DNA from: an uncultured Bulleidia sp.
GTDB taxonomy: Bacteria > Bacillota_I > Bacilli_A > Erysipelotrichales > Erysipelotrichaceae
Length of the DNA stretch: 23,535 nt
Assembly: GCA_934757945.1 (NCBI GenBank)
Contig: CAKVLT010000023.1
Location: 1-23,535, forward strand
Reading direction: 5' to 3'
In this document: positions 1 to 7,592 of the stretch, piece by piece
Numbering within the stretch: position 1 is the stretch's first letter
How the letters are laid out: each line of letters begins with the position of its first letter
The notes under the pieces: model-generated
What the model saw: the letters and a program-made list of their open reading frames with translations, nothing else
Databases searched by the model: none
What the model was told of the DNA's origin: nothing
Program-made: the position numbers and the translations under genes

Positions 1-119
1 GATATGGCATTATGTCTATTCCTACATTACTAAGCTTTAAAGGTGGTAAACAAGTTGGAAGTGGCGTAGGTTTCATACCAAAGGAATCTGTACAGGAAAT
101 CGTTAATAAAGCAAAGTAA
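1..119 (+). CDS. trxA: thioredoxin, C-terminal fragment (5' end outside window)
   Basis: An open frame from base 3 to the TAA at 117-119 gives 38 residues. They include IMSIPTLLSFKGGK, the cis-proline strand and following beta-strand and turn of thioredoxin, and end in the usual C-terminal helix (SVQEIVNKAK). The catalytic CGPC motif would lie upstream of the window and cannot be seen. Thioredoxins are cytoplasmic disulfide reductases recharged by thioredoxin reductase. A strong terminator follows within 10 bases, so this is the last gene of its transcript. A thioredoxin-like fold protein other than TrxA is possible, because only the tail is visible. Confidence 0.85.
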   Translation, partial: YGIMSIPTLLSFKGGKQVGSGVGFIPKESVQEIVNKAK

Positions 120-126
120 GGCTTTG

Positions 127-155
127 AACCGGTTCTGAAAAGACCCGGTTTTTTT
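127..155 (+). terminator. Rho-independent terminator of the thioredoxin transcript
   Basis: AACCGGTTCT and AGACCCGGTT pair over 10 positions with one mismatch around a short A-rich loop. Seven T (149-155) lie at the 3' edge. It begins 7 bases after the thioredoxin stop codon. Confidence 0.85.
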
Positions 156-189
156 ATGTTAAAAGTTTAGAAATTGTAAACAGAAAGTA

Positions 190-217
190 TTGCATTACTG
201 AGTGAATTCTGTATAAT
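190..217 (+). promoter_or_regulatory. sigma-A promoter of the potR-potABCD operon
   Basis: TTGCAT (190-195) and TATAAT (212-217) are separated by 16 bases. They lie after the thioredoxin terminator and before the first gene of the polyamine operon. Transcription would start near 224, leaving a leader of about 58 bases that contains an inverted repeat. Confidence 0.65.
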
Positions 218-245
218 CATTGTTGTTTCATAAAAAGAGATTTAT

Positions 246-264
246 TGTTTAACAGTACTAAACA
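246..264 (+). promoter_or_regulatory. inverted repeat, candidate operator for the XRE-cupin regulator
   Basis: TGTTTA (246-251) and TAAACA (259-264) form a perfect 6+6 palindrome with a 7-base centre. It sits between the predicted transcription start and the GTG of the regulator. XRE regulators bind palindromes of this size and commonly repress their own operon. The position fits a roadblock or repression site. Assigning it to this regulator is inference. Confidence 0.4.
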
Positions 265-281
265 GGCAAAGAGGTGATGTT

Positions 282-824
282 GTGATTGATATTGGCGACA
301 GGATTAAAAAATTACGTATAAAAAATGAACTGACATTACAGGAACTTGCCAGCAGGACAGAGCTCACAAAAGGGTTTTTATCACAGCTGGAAAGAAATCT
401 GACCTCACCATCTTTGCAGACATTAGAAGATATATGCGAAGCACTTGGGACTGATCTTTCTCATTTTTTTAAAGAAGATGCAGAAGAGAAGATTGTATTT
501 ACTCCTGAAGATGCATTTATAGATGAACAGGAGGGCAGAACAATCCACTGGATTGTTCCCAATGCGCAGAAAAATGATATGGAGCCAATTCTTCTTGAAC
601 TGGAGCCACATCAGAAATCCATGGTTCTTGATCCGCATGATGGGCAGGAAATGGGGTACATTCTAAGTGGAAGAGTGGTTCTGGTAAAAGACTCAACACC
701 TAAGGGTATCGTTTTGCATAAAGGGGATACTTTTTATTTGAAGGGTGATGAGACACATTTTATTGAGAATCGTTCCAATACTAAGGCAGTGGTGCTGTGG
801 ATAAGTACACCACCTATTTTTTGA
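282..824 (+). CDS. potR: XRE-cupin transcriptional regulator of the polyamine operon
   Basis: The 180-residue protein has an N-terminal XRE helix-turn-helix (about 6-62, with LQELASRTELTKGFLSQLE) and a C-terminal cupin (about 105-178, with GQEMGYILSGRV and GDETHFIENRS). This two-domain layout is typical of small-molecule-sensing regulators such as PuuR, and of the regulator that heads potABCD operons in many Firmicutes. The start is a GTG with GAGGTG five bases upstream; the nearby ATG runs into a stop. It lies 23 bases before potA and is very likely co-transcribed, so it probably senses a polyamine and controls the uptake operon. The ligand is inferred from context. Confidence 0.85.
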   Translation: MIDIGDRIKKLRIKNELTLQELASRTELTKGFLSQLERNLTSPSLQTLEDICEALGTDLSHFFKEDAEEKIVFTPEDAFIDEQEGRTIHWIVPNAQKNDMEPILLELEPHQKSMVLDPHDGQEMGYILSGRVVLVKDSTPKGIVLHKGDTFYLKGDETHFIENRSNTKAVVLWISTPPIF

Positions 825-847
825 GTATTACATAAAGGGGATAGCAA

Positions 848-2413
848 ATGAAAAAGCTGATTGAAATCAAAAATGTTGTAAAAGCATTTGGCAACCAGGT
901 TGTTCTGAAGGGTATTACTTTGGACATCTATGAAAATGAATTTGTGACTTTACTTGGTCCTTCCGGTTGTGGAAAGACGACGTTGTTGCGTATGCTGGCA
1001 GGGTTTATTGAACCAAGCCAGGGACAGATTATCATTGACGGACAGGATCAGTCCAATGTACCTGCATACAAGAGAGATGTTAATACTGTTTTCCAGCATT
1101 ATGCATTATTTCCGCATCTGGATGTCTATCAGAATATCGCATTTGGTTTAAACATCAAGAAGATGCCTAAGGATATCATTGATCAGAAAGTATCTCGTAT
1201 GATTTCTCTTGTCGGACTTGAAGGGTTTGAGCATAGAGATGTTACATTGATGTCCGGTGGTCAGCAACAGCGTGTTGCTATTGCAAGAGCACTGGTCAAT
1301 GAACCTAAACTATTATTGCTGGATGAGTCATTATCTGCGCTGGATAAAAATCTGCGTAAGGAAATGCAGCTGGAATTAAAAGAAATTCAAAGAGAAGTAG
1401 GTATCACTTTCGTGTTTGTTACACATGATCAGGAAGAAGCTCTGACCATGTCTGATAAGATTGTCATCATGAAAGATGGTGAAATAGAACAGGTTGGTAC
1501 ACCTACACAGGTATACAACGAACCAATCAATCAGTACTGTGCTAAATTCATCGGGGACTCCAATATTATTGATGGCATAATGAAGAAAGATAATCTTGTC
1601 TCTTTTGATGATGCAGATTATACATGTGTTGACTATGGTTTTGCGGAAAATGAACAGGTAGATATTATGATTCGTCCTGAAGATATTGATATTGTAGGAC
1701 GTAACAGAGGTTTGCTGAACGGTGAAGTGAAATCTGTGTTATTTAAAGGCGTACATTATGAAATTATGGCCGAGACAAGTTCTGGTACTTCCAAAACTGT
1801 TATGATGCATGTGACTAAGGCACAGGATATTACCAATGCTGATGCACATGAAAAGATCAGTGCTTCTTCTTTCTACATGGATATGGAAGACGTTGAAAAT
1901 CTGACGGACAGAGAGGTTGTTGCACGTGCCAATGCACAGGCATGGAATGATGACAATGAAGATGTTTCTTTGACAAAAGTAGAATATGAAGTCAAGCCTG
2001 AAGAAGGCATCTATCCTTGTACATTTGCTACAGATGCCGGCACAACTATCACTATTAATATTAACGTGGTAAAACCTCGTGTTGTTGAAGATGCTGAAAA
2101 TGAAGAAATGATTCAGGCGTTTGATTTCTATCGTTCTGCAGATGAAATTAAAGAGTCTGTTGCATTGGATACAGATCTGATTCGCTGGGCAGATGCTTAT
2201 GCATGGGATACAGAAGACAACAGCCGTGTAGAAATCTGGGATGTAAAATATGATTTTGACGATCAGAATATTACAGAAGGCGATTATCCGATTACATTCT
2301 CTACAAAGGGAAGAGAATTAAAGATTGAAACAACAGACAGCCATGAAGTCGGTGAACGTATTGGCCTGAAGTGGCATCCTGAAGATATTCATGTCATGAG
2401 AAAGATGAGCTGA
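848..2413 (+). CDS. potA: spermidine/putrescine ABC transporter ATP-binding protein, with Ig-like insert
   Basis: This is the ATPase of the polyamine importer, acting at the inner face of the membrane with PotB and PotC. Walker A GPSGCGKT is at 37-44, signature MSGGQQQ at 135-141, Walker B LLLLDE at 155-160 and the H-loop His at 193. The TOBE region includes IRPEDIDIV (275-283). PotA is normally about 350-370 residues; this one has 521. The extra length is an insert at about 330-500 within the C-terminal regulatory region. It contains two related beta-rich repeats (about 341-408 and 425-497, each with an AxAW, a YP.TF and a final beta strand) that resemble bacterial Ig-like modules. The TOBE end resumes with LKWHPEDIHVM. 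AAAGGGG precedes the ATG. Confidence 0.93.
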   Translation: MKKLIEIKNVVKAFGNQVVLKGITLDIYENEFVTLLGPSGCGKTTLLRMLAGFIEPSQGQIIIDGQDQSNVPAYKRDVNTVFQHYALFPHLDVYQNIAFGLNIKKMPKDIIDQKVSRMISLVGLEGFEHRDVTLMSGGQQQRVAIARALVNEPKLLLLDESLSALDKNLRKEMQLELKEIQREVGITFVFVTHDQEEALTMSDKIVIMKDGEIEQVGTPTQVYNEPINQYCAKFIGDSNIIDGIMKKDNLVSFDDADYTCVDYGFAENEQVDIMIRPEDIDIVGRNRGLLNGEVKSVLFKGVHYEIMAETSSGTSKTVMMHVTKAQDITNADAHEKISASSFYMDMEDVENLTDREVVARANAQAWNDDNEDVSLTKVEYEVKPEEGIYPCTFATDAGTTITININVVKPRVVEDAENEEMIQAFDFYRSADEIKESVALDTDLIRWADAYAWDTEDNSRVEIWDVKYDFDDQNITEGDYPITFSTKGRELKIETTDSHEVGERIGLKWHPEDIHVMRKMS

Positions 2414-2418
2414 GAAAA

Positions 2419-3204
2419 ATGAAGAAGTTTTCTAAGTTAGTGTATCCATATCTTGTATGGATGACGGTCATGATAGTTTTTCCGATGCTCATGATTGTGT
2501 TGTATGCTTTTACTGTAAAAGGGAACAACGTACTGACCTTACAGTTTACTCTGGACAATTTTGCAAGATTCTTTTCAGATGCCGTTTTCCCGAGCGTTTT
2601 ATGGAGATCTTTGAAGATGGCGTTTGTCACAACAGTTATCTGTATTCTTGTAGGGTATCCTGCAGCGTATATCATGGCAAGAATGAAGCCTAATTCTCAG
2701 GCTTTGACTATTCTTCTGATTACAGCACCTACATGGATTAATATGCTTGTTCGTACCTATGCCTGGAAGGGGATTCTGGAACGTTTTGGATTGCCTGTGG
2801 AAATGAATGTTTATGTTGGTATGGTATATAACTTTGTGCCATTTATGATCTTACAGATCTACAATGCGATTAATAAAATCGATCCGGCTTTATTTGTTGC
2901 AAGCAGCGACCTGGGAGCGAATGAAAGACAGACATTTTTACGCGTGACACTTCCACTGTCTTTAAGTGGTGTGGTCAGTGGAATTACACTGGTATTTCTG
3001 CCTGCGGTATCTTCTTTCTTCATTCCAAAACTACTTGGTGGAGGAAAATACGTACTGATTGGTAACCTGATTGAAGATTGCTTTGTATCCACGGGTAACT
3101 GGAACTTTGGTGCTGCTATCAGTATGATCATGGCAATCATTATTCTGATTTCCATGTATATTACAAAGAAACTGGATAAACAGACAGAGGAGGTACAGGA
3201 TTAA
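2419..3204 (+). CDS. potB: spermidine/putrescine ABC transporter permease
   Basis: The 261-residue membrane protein has about six hydrophobic segments and belongs to the binding-protein-dependent permease (MetI-like) family. The EAA-type cytoplasmic loop that contacts the ATPase is visible at about 165-185 (ASSDLGANERQTFLRVTLPL). It lies 5 bases downstream of potA, and its stop overlaps the potC start by one base, so the order is the canonical potABCD. With PotC it forms the translocation channel for polyamines. Its own ribosome site is weak, so translation is probably coupled to potA. Confidence 0.93.
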   Translation: MKKFSKLVYPYLVWMTVMIVFPMLMIVLYAFTVKGNNVLTLQFTLDNFARFFSDAVFPSVLWRSLKMAFVTTVICILVGYPAAYIMARMKPNSQALTILLITAPTWINMLVRTYAWKGILERFGLPVEMNVYVGMVYNFVPFMILQIYNAINKIDPALFVASSDLGANERQTFLRVTLPLSLSGVVSGITLVFLPAVSSFFIPKLLGGGKYVLIGNLIEDCFVSTGNWNFGAAISMIMAIIILISMYITKKLDKQTEEVQD

Positions 3205-4013
3205 TGAAAAAGTGGTTATCAAAAGCCTATATTGTGCTTATCATGCTTTTCTTCTATCTGCCTATTGCCTATGTAGTGTTCTTCAGTTTTAACAGTTCCA
3301 AATCATTATCTAAATTCACGGGATTTTCTTTAAGATGGTATGAAAGCATGATGTCTAACAGATCCATTCTGGAAGCTATCATGTATACCGTAATATGTGC
3401 TACCCTGGCAACGCTAATTTCAACGCTTGTCGGAACTGTTACAGCTATTGGTCTTTCCAAAAATAAAAAGGTTGTAAGAGAACTGGTAAATCAGGTGAAT
3501 AACCTTCCTATGCTGAATCCTGAAATTGTTACAGCTATCGGATTTATGCTGTTCTTTACTTCCTTAAGAATTAAGACAGGATTTTTCACCATGTTACTGG
3601 CACATATTGCATTCTGTATTCCGTATGTGATTCTGACAATTATGCCAAGGCTCAGAAGACTGGATCCGAATATTGCCGAAGCGGCTCTGGATCTTGGCTG
3701 TACACCATGGACTGCCATGTGGAAAGTCATCATTCCGCAGATTAAATCAGGTATTGTTGCGGCTGCTCTTGTGGCTTTCTCCATGTCCTTCGATGACTTT
3801 GTTATTTCCCTGTTTACGACAGGACCTGGTGTATCCAATATTTCCATATACGTGTATTCCAATGTGAAACGTGTAAATCCAACAATTAATGCACTGAGTG
3901 CAGTGATAGTATATGTTGTCACAATTGTATTGATTATTGCAAATGTAATACCGATTATCAAAGAAAGAAGGAGAAAGAAGAATGAAAAAAGTTTTGAAAA
4001 CAGTATTGGTTAG
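3204..4013 (+). CDS. potC: spermidine/putrescine ABC transporter permease
   Basis: The 269-residue MetI-like permease is the second channel subunit. An N-terminal membrane segment (about 7-29) is followed by several more. The EAA loop is visible as AEAALDLGCTPWTAMWKVIIPQ (about 158-179). The start overlaps the potB stop (TAATG) and has GAGGAGG upstream. The last 32 bases overlap the start of potD in another frame, so the charged C-terminal tail (KERRRKKNE and onward) is also the ribosome-binding region of potD. Confidence 0.93.
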   Translation: MKKWLSKAYIVLIMLFFYLPIAYVVFFSFNSSKSLSKFTGFSLRWYESMMSNRSILEAIMYTVICATLATLISTLVGTVTAIGLSKNKKVVRELVNQVNNLPMLNPEIVTAIGFMLFFTSLRIKTGFFTMLLAHIAFCIPYVILTIMPRLRRLDPNIAEAALDLGCTPWTAMWKVIIPQIKSGIVAAALVAFSMSFDDFVISLFTTGPGVSNISIYVYSNVKRVNPTINALSAVIVYVVTIVLIIANVIPIIKERRRKKNEKSFENSIG

Positions 4014-5082
4014 TGGTATGGCATTGTCTCTTGTTGCATGTTCCGGGGGTGGATCTGCAACAGTAGAGCAGGTAGAAGATGCCAAAGAAGTGTATGGCTG
4101 CGATGTATTGAATGTGTTCAATGCCGGAGAATACATTGGTGAAAATGTATTATCCAACTTTGAAACTATGTACAACGCCAAAGTGAATTATGATACATTT
4201 GAATCTAATGAAATGATGTACACAAAATTACTTGGCGGAAGCAGTTATGACGTGCTTGTACCTAGTGATTACATGATTGAACAGTTGCTGCAGGAAAATC
4301 TGCTTCAAAAGATTGACAGTTCCAAACTTACAAATGCTGATTTGTTAAATCCTTCCGTAGTGGAAACTCAGAAGTCTTTTGATCCTACTCTGGAATATTC
4401 TGTTCCTTATTTCTGGGGTTCTGTAGGTCTTGTATATAACAAAACTGCTGTAGATGAAAAGGACATCGAAGAAAAAGGCTGGGATATTTTGAAGGATACA
4501 AAATATAAAGGCCGTATCTATTTCTATGATTCTCAAAGAGATGCGTTCATGATTGCTTTTAAATCTCTGGGCTATTCCATGAATACAACTGATGAAAAAG
4601 AAATTCAGGATGCCTATCAGTGGCTGAAAGAAATGAATGACACTATGGATCCTGCGTATGTTACAGATGAAGTTATTGACGGTATGGCTAATTCTAAGAT
4701 GGATATTGCTGTTATGTATTCTGGTGATGCTGCATATGTATTATCTGAAAATGAAGATATGGGCTGGGTAGAGCCAAAACAGGGTACTAACGTATGGCTT
4801 GATGCTATGGTTATTCCTGCTAACAGTTCCTGTCCAGGTCTTGCCAATGCATTTATGAATTACATTATTTCTACTGATGTTCAGAAAGAAAATTCCTCTT
4901 ATGTAGGATATACTTCTGTAGATAAAGAAGTGGAAGAGTATATGGCCAGTGAAGAAGGCGACTATTATGAAAATGCCGCATATACTCCAAGAACAGGATA
5001 TGCAAAGGATGAAACTTTCCATTACAATCCGTTCTTAAAACAGAAATTGTCTGACCTCTGGAACAAATTAAAAGTAGGTTGA
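3982..5082 (+). CDS. potD: spermidine/putrescine-binding lipoprotein
   Basis: The 366-residue extracellular substrate-binding protein belongs to the PotD/PotF family. The N terminus is a lipoprotein signal with lipobox LVAC; the lipidated Cys is at 20. The mature part begins with a Ser/Gly-rich linker and then YGCDVLNVFNAGEYIG, a typical PotD opening. FWGSVGLVYN and the following WDIL are also family features. The start inside potC is supported by AAGGAG just upstream and by the signal peptide beginning exactly there. It delivers polyamines to PotBC. A terminator follows 8 bases after the stop, closing the operon. Confidence 0.95.
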   Translation: MKKVLKTVLVSGMALSLVACSGGGSATVEQVEDAKEVYGCDVLNVFNAGEYIGENVLSNFETMYNAKVNYDTFESNEMMYTKLLGGSSYDVLVPSDYMIEQLLQENLLQKIDSSKLTNADLLNPSVVETQKSFDPTLEYSVPYFWGSVGLVYNKTAVDEKDIEEKGWDILKDTKYKGRIYFYDSQRDAFMIAFKSLGYSMNTTDEKEIQDAYQWLKEMNDTMDPAYVTDEVIDGMANSKMDIAVMYSGDAAYVLSENEDMGWVEPKQGTNVWLDAMVIPANSSCPGLANAFMNYIISTDVQKENSSYVGYTSVDKEVEEYMASEEGDYYENAAYTPRTGYAKDETFHYNPFLKQKLSDLWNKLKVG

Positions 5083-5089
5083 TAAGTTA

Positions 5090-5122
5090 AGTCATGAGTG
5101 CTAGTCTCTCATGGCTTTTTTT
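5090..5122 (+). terminator. Rho-independent terminator of the pot operon
   Basis: AGTCATGAG (5090-5098) pairs with CTCATGGCT (5108-5116), a 9-bp stem with one G-U pair, followed by seven T. Confidence 0.88.
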
Positions 5123-5449
5123 ATATCCGCATCATAGAAAGAATAATAGGATTTGTGGTGGAGTAGGTAGATTGTACATTGACCCAAATGATCAATTCTA
5201 TTTGTTTTCTAAGGATACAAATGCTGTTATCAAGCTGATACATAAAAGAATCTTTACTATAGAAGTGGTATTGCATCTGAAAGAAATTACTTCTTAAAAT
5301 ACTTGAGACGAAGTAAAAGATCTTATGATAGAGGATGCATTCATTATTCGATATAGAAGGTATCTTTGTTTTAGGGTACTGGTTCATTCGTTCTTAACTT
5401 ACGGTAAGTGACAGTAAGTGACATTTTTTGTAAAAAAATAAAATAGGTC
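5123..5449. other. intergenic stretch without a convincing gene
   Basis: About 330 bases lie between the pot terminator and the tRNA promoter. A 67-codon open frame (5094-5297) starts inside the terminator stem, has no ribosome site and has no recognisable composition, so it is not called. A direct repeat of GTAAGTGACA (5404-5413 and 5414-5423), preceded by ACTTAC in inverted orientation (5397-5402), lies about 27 bases upstream of the tRNA -35 box. It could be a binding site. The rest may be decayed sequence. Confidence 0.4.
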
Positions 5450-5478
5450 TTGCAATTTAAACTAACTCTTGGTATCAT
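5450..5478 (+). promoter_or_regulatory. promoter of the Cys-Leu tRNA operon
   Basis: TTGCAA (5450-5455), a 17-base spacer and TATCAT (5473-5478) lie 20 bases before the first tRNA. The downstream bases TCAAGCAC (5481-5488) recur at the same position after the promoter of the second tRNA cluster (14212-14219). Confidence 0.75.
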
Positions 5479-5498
5479 AATCAAGCACAAATCAATAT

Positions 5499-5572
5499 GG
5501 TTCCTTAGCCAAGTGGTAAGGCAGCAGACTGCAACTCTGCGAGCGCCGGTTCGACCCCGGCAGGAACCTCCA
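5499..5572 (+). tRNA. tRNA-Cys (anticodon GCA)
   Basis: Full cloverleaf: acceptor GGTTCCT/AGGAACC, anticodon stem GCAGA/TCTGC around CTGCAAC, T arm GCCGG/CCGGC around TTCGACC, discriminator T, CCA encoded. Confidence 0.97.
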
Positions 5573-5584
5573 TGTTATATACAT

Positions 5585-5671
5585 GGGGCCATGGCGGAAT
5601 AGGCAGACGCATCGGACTTAAAATCCGGTGGTGGCAACACCGTGTGGGTTCAAGTCCCACTGGCCCCACCA
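5585..5671 (+). tRNA. tRNA-Leu (anticodon TAA)
   Basis: Class II tRNA with a long variable arm. Acceptor GGGGCCA/TGGCCCC, anticodon loop CTTAAAA, T loop TTCAAGT, discriminator A, CCA encoded. The 12-base spacer after tRNA-Cys lets CCATGT (5570-5575, overlapping the Cys CCA) pair with ACATGG (5581-5586, overlapping the Leu 5' end), a possible processing hairpin. Confidence 0.97.
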
Positions 5672-5676
5672 TAGAA

Positions 5677-5700
5677 AAGAAGCTCAGGCTTCTTTTTTTT
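5677..5700 (+). terminator. Rho-independent terminator of the Cys-Leu tRNA operon
   Basis: AAGAAGC (5677-5683), loop TCAG and GCTTCTT, running into a tract of eight T. Confidence 0.85.
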
Positions 5701-5718
5701 GTTTTTAAGAGTCTAAGT

Positions 5719-5763
5719 AAAAAAAGTGATTCTCTGCTCACTAATACAGAGCAGAAAATCACT
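5719..5763 (-). terminator. Rho-independent terminator of the leftward methyltransferase-like gene
   Basis: Inverted repeat 5725-5739 and 5749-5763, 15 bp with a single G-U pair in the leftward RNA. It is followed on that strand by seven U (A run 5719-5725). Its right arm overlaps the stop codon of the gene. Confidence 0.85.
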
Positions 5764-6766
5764 GGTTATGCATTGCAAGTATTTCTCTCAGAGTTGCTGT
5801 ATCATACATCAGATGCTTGAGCTCTTCTACGGTTTTTACTGTAATATCCTTATGCGTATAGTAAGCACGTATTTTCTGCATGTATGGTAAGTATTGATAG
5901 GAAACCGGCTGTTTTTTACCTTTAGTGATTTCGATAAAATGCAAAAGAGATAATGTCCAAAGAATTTCCATACAGGAATCTTCAATCCAGAAATGAGTGG
6001 ATGGAAATGGCGGCACATACAATTCCAAAAGCCTGGTCATACATTGAAGGCCATCCTGGTTGGACTGCCAGATATCTGCGTAGACAGTATCAAAAGAATC
6101 TAAAAATTCTTTATTCCATCTGTTGTAGGCATCATCACATATAAAGTGTATTGGCTTGACTGCAGGAAACTGAGGAAGTATATACTTTTGAAACATCTCT
6201 ATAACTTCTCTGGATCTTTCAACGACTGTAATGGAAGCAACTTTCGGGTTCCGACATGCCATAAACAGATAATAGCCGATGCCAAGTCCGAAAGTGACCA
6301 CATTGCCACTGGATTTTTCGGCAATTGGATCGTTGGTAAATGATTCACTTGGAGCATCCATCATCCAGTCGTTTCCATCCTGTAACAGAAATACACAGAG
6401 GAAATCTTTATCCATGGCTTTAAGTACCATATAATCATTTAATTCTCTATCAGGGTCTTTCTGAATACAGTCACAGTTAAATAATTGATTTCCTGCCATC
6501 CATTCTGTTTCATAAGTGAAATGTTCATCATTGACATGATCTAACTGAATAGCACGATGGTAGGGGGTAGAAAGCCATTCATCTACATTTAAAAACAGAG
6601 AGTCTGTTTGAGGGGGATATCCTGCTTTTTCCATTTCCTTCTTGATGTATTTCTCGTTTTTGTTTGTAACAAATACATCTAAAAAGGTGTTTTTTGTATC
6701 GTTGTTTATGTTGTGGAGACATCTTTTGAAAAAGTCATCTATTTGCTTTGAACTGATAATTTTCAT
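5759..6766 (-). CDS. SpeE-like Rossmann-fold methyltransferase family protein
   Basis: The 335-residue soluble protein has a central class I methyltransferase/spermidine-synthase-like domain. The glycine-rich motif VVTFGLGIGYYLFMA is at about 156-170, an acidic residue ends strand 2 (VVER, Glu183), and a DD pair (211-212) and FDTVYADIW (225-233) follow. The N-terminal ~140 residues match no motif I recognise, and the C-terminal third is unusual for SpeE. I therefore do not call it a spermidine synthase, although the pot operon is nearby. It is transcribed against the tRNA operon, with its own terminator at 5719-5763. No ribosome site precedes the ATG, and an extended -10 box ends 6 bases upstream, so a leaderless message is predicted. 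Substrate unknown. Confidence 0.7.
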   Translation of the reverse strand: MKIISSKQIDDFFKRCLHNINNDTKNTFLDVFVTNKNEKYIKKEMEKAGYPPQTDSLFLNVDEWLSTPYHRAIQLDHVNDEHFTYETEWMAGNQLFNCDCIQKDPDRELNDYMVLKAMDKDFLCVFLLQDGNDWMMDAPSESFTNDPIAEKSSGNVVTFGLGIGYYLFMACRNPKVASITVVERSREVIEMFQKYILPQFPAVKPIHFICDDAYNRWNKEFLDSFDTVYADIWQSNQDGLQCMTRLLELYVPPFPSTHFWIEDSCMEILWTLSLLHFIEITKGKKQPVSYQYLPYMQKIRAYYTHKDITVKTVEELKHLMYDTATLREILAMHNQ

Positions 6767-6772
6767 ACATAG

Positions 6773-6781
6773 ATTTTACCA
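6773..6781 (-). promoter_or_regulatory. extended -10 promoter of the leftward gene, implying a leaderless mRNA
   Basis: Read leftward, TGGTAAAAT is an extended -10 box (TGnTAAAAT). Its last base is 6 bases before the ATG at 6766, so transcription should start at or next to the start codon. No clear -35 box is visible. Confidence 0.5.
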
Positions 6782-6787
6782 TTGCCA

Positions 6788-6796
6788 TGCTATAAT
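6788..6796 (+). promoter_or_regulatory. extended -10 promoter of surE
   Basis: TGCTATAAT is a perfect extended -10 box. No -35 consensus lies 16-18 bases upstream. Transcription would start near 6803, giving a very short leader with GAGG (6805-6808) as the ribosome site. Confidence 0.65.
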
Positions 6797-6818
6797 CGCA
6801 CTATGAGGTAAAAAGAAA

Positions 6819-7592
6819 ATGCGTATTTTAGTTTCAAATGATGATGGAATTCACTCCAGGGGTTTACGAGATCTTGTAAAAGCATTAAGTGCACATCATG
6901 AAGTGTATGTATGTGCGCCTATGAGCGAAAAATCTTCGTATTCTCATTCCGTAACGTATTGGAGAGTGGTGAATAAAGCAAAAGAAGAAGTTGTGGAAGG
7001 TGCAAAATGCGCTTGGAGTGTAGAGGCTACACCTGCTGACTGTGTGTATTATGGATTGAACTATTTTGTGAAAGATGGTGTGGATCTGGTTATTTCCGGC
7101 ATTAACAAGGGTGAAAATGTGTCCAGTGATGTGATTTATTCCGGCACTGTAGGTGCTGCTCAGGAAGGTTTGTTGATGCAGGTTCCTGCCATGGCACTTT
7201 CCTTGTGTTCCTATACAAGTCAGGATTACTCTCCTGTTACAACGTATATAGATGCACTGATAGATATGTATATGCGTGATTCTGATAAACTGCGATATGT
7301 GTGCAATGTGAATGTACCAAGTATTGCTCCCTCTGAAGTAAAAGGTATCCAGGTGACAACACTGGATGGATGGAAAGACTATACAAAAGAAGTGACAGGT
7401 AAAAAAGAAGAGGATGGAACTATCTGGCTGTCATGTCAGAACAGTTTTGCGTGTATTCAGGACAGTACACATACACTGGATAAAGACTATGAGGCGGTGA
7501 AACAAGGGTATATTTCAGTCACACCGATAGGTGTGGATCTTGTAGAAAGTACTTTATTAGACAGGATGAAGCTTTTGTTTAAGCAAGATTAA
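6819..7592 (+). CDS. surE: 5'/3'-nucleotidase SurE
   Basis: The 257-residue metal-dependent phosphatase releases phosphate from nucleoside 5'- and 3'-monophosphates and can trim short polyphosphate. It is cytoplasmic. The N-terminal MRILVSNDDGIHSRG carries the metal-binding Asp8 and Asp9. The Ser of MSEKSSYSHSVTY (Ser40) and Asn96 in SGINKGENVSSDVIYSGT complete the active-site set known for SurE. The length is normal for the family. It has its own extended -10 promoter and a terminator at 7593-7621, so it appears monocistronic. Confidence 0.96.
   Translation: MRILVSNDDGIHSRGLRDLVKALSAHHEVYVCAPMSEKSSYSHSVTYWRVVNKAKEEVVEGAKCAWSVEATPADCVYYGLNYFVKDGVDLVISGINKGENVSSDVIYSGTVGAAQEGLLMQVPAMALSLCSYTSQDYSPVTTYIDALIDMYMRDSDKLRYVCNVNVPSIAPSEVKGIQVTTLDGWKDYTKEVTGKKEEDGTIWLSCQNSFACIQDSTHTLDKDYEAVKQGYISVTPIGVDLVESTLLDRMKLLFKQD

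Noticed and set aside
5094..5297. 67-codon rightward frame after potD
   Set aside because: It starts inside the pot terminator stem, has no ribosome site and shows no recognisable motif. A faint resemblance to IS66-type small transposase proteins was not convincing.
5759..6766. Calling the leftward gene speE (spermidine synthase)
   Set aside because: Only the Rossmann core is similar; the flanking regions and the substrate-site residues could not be confirmed.
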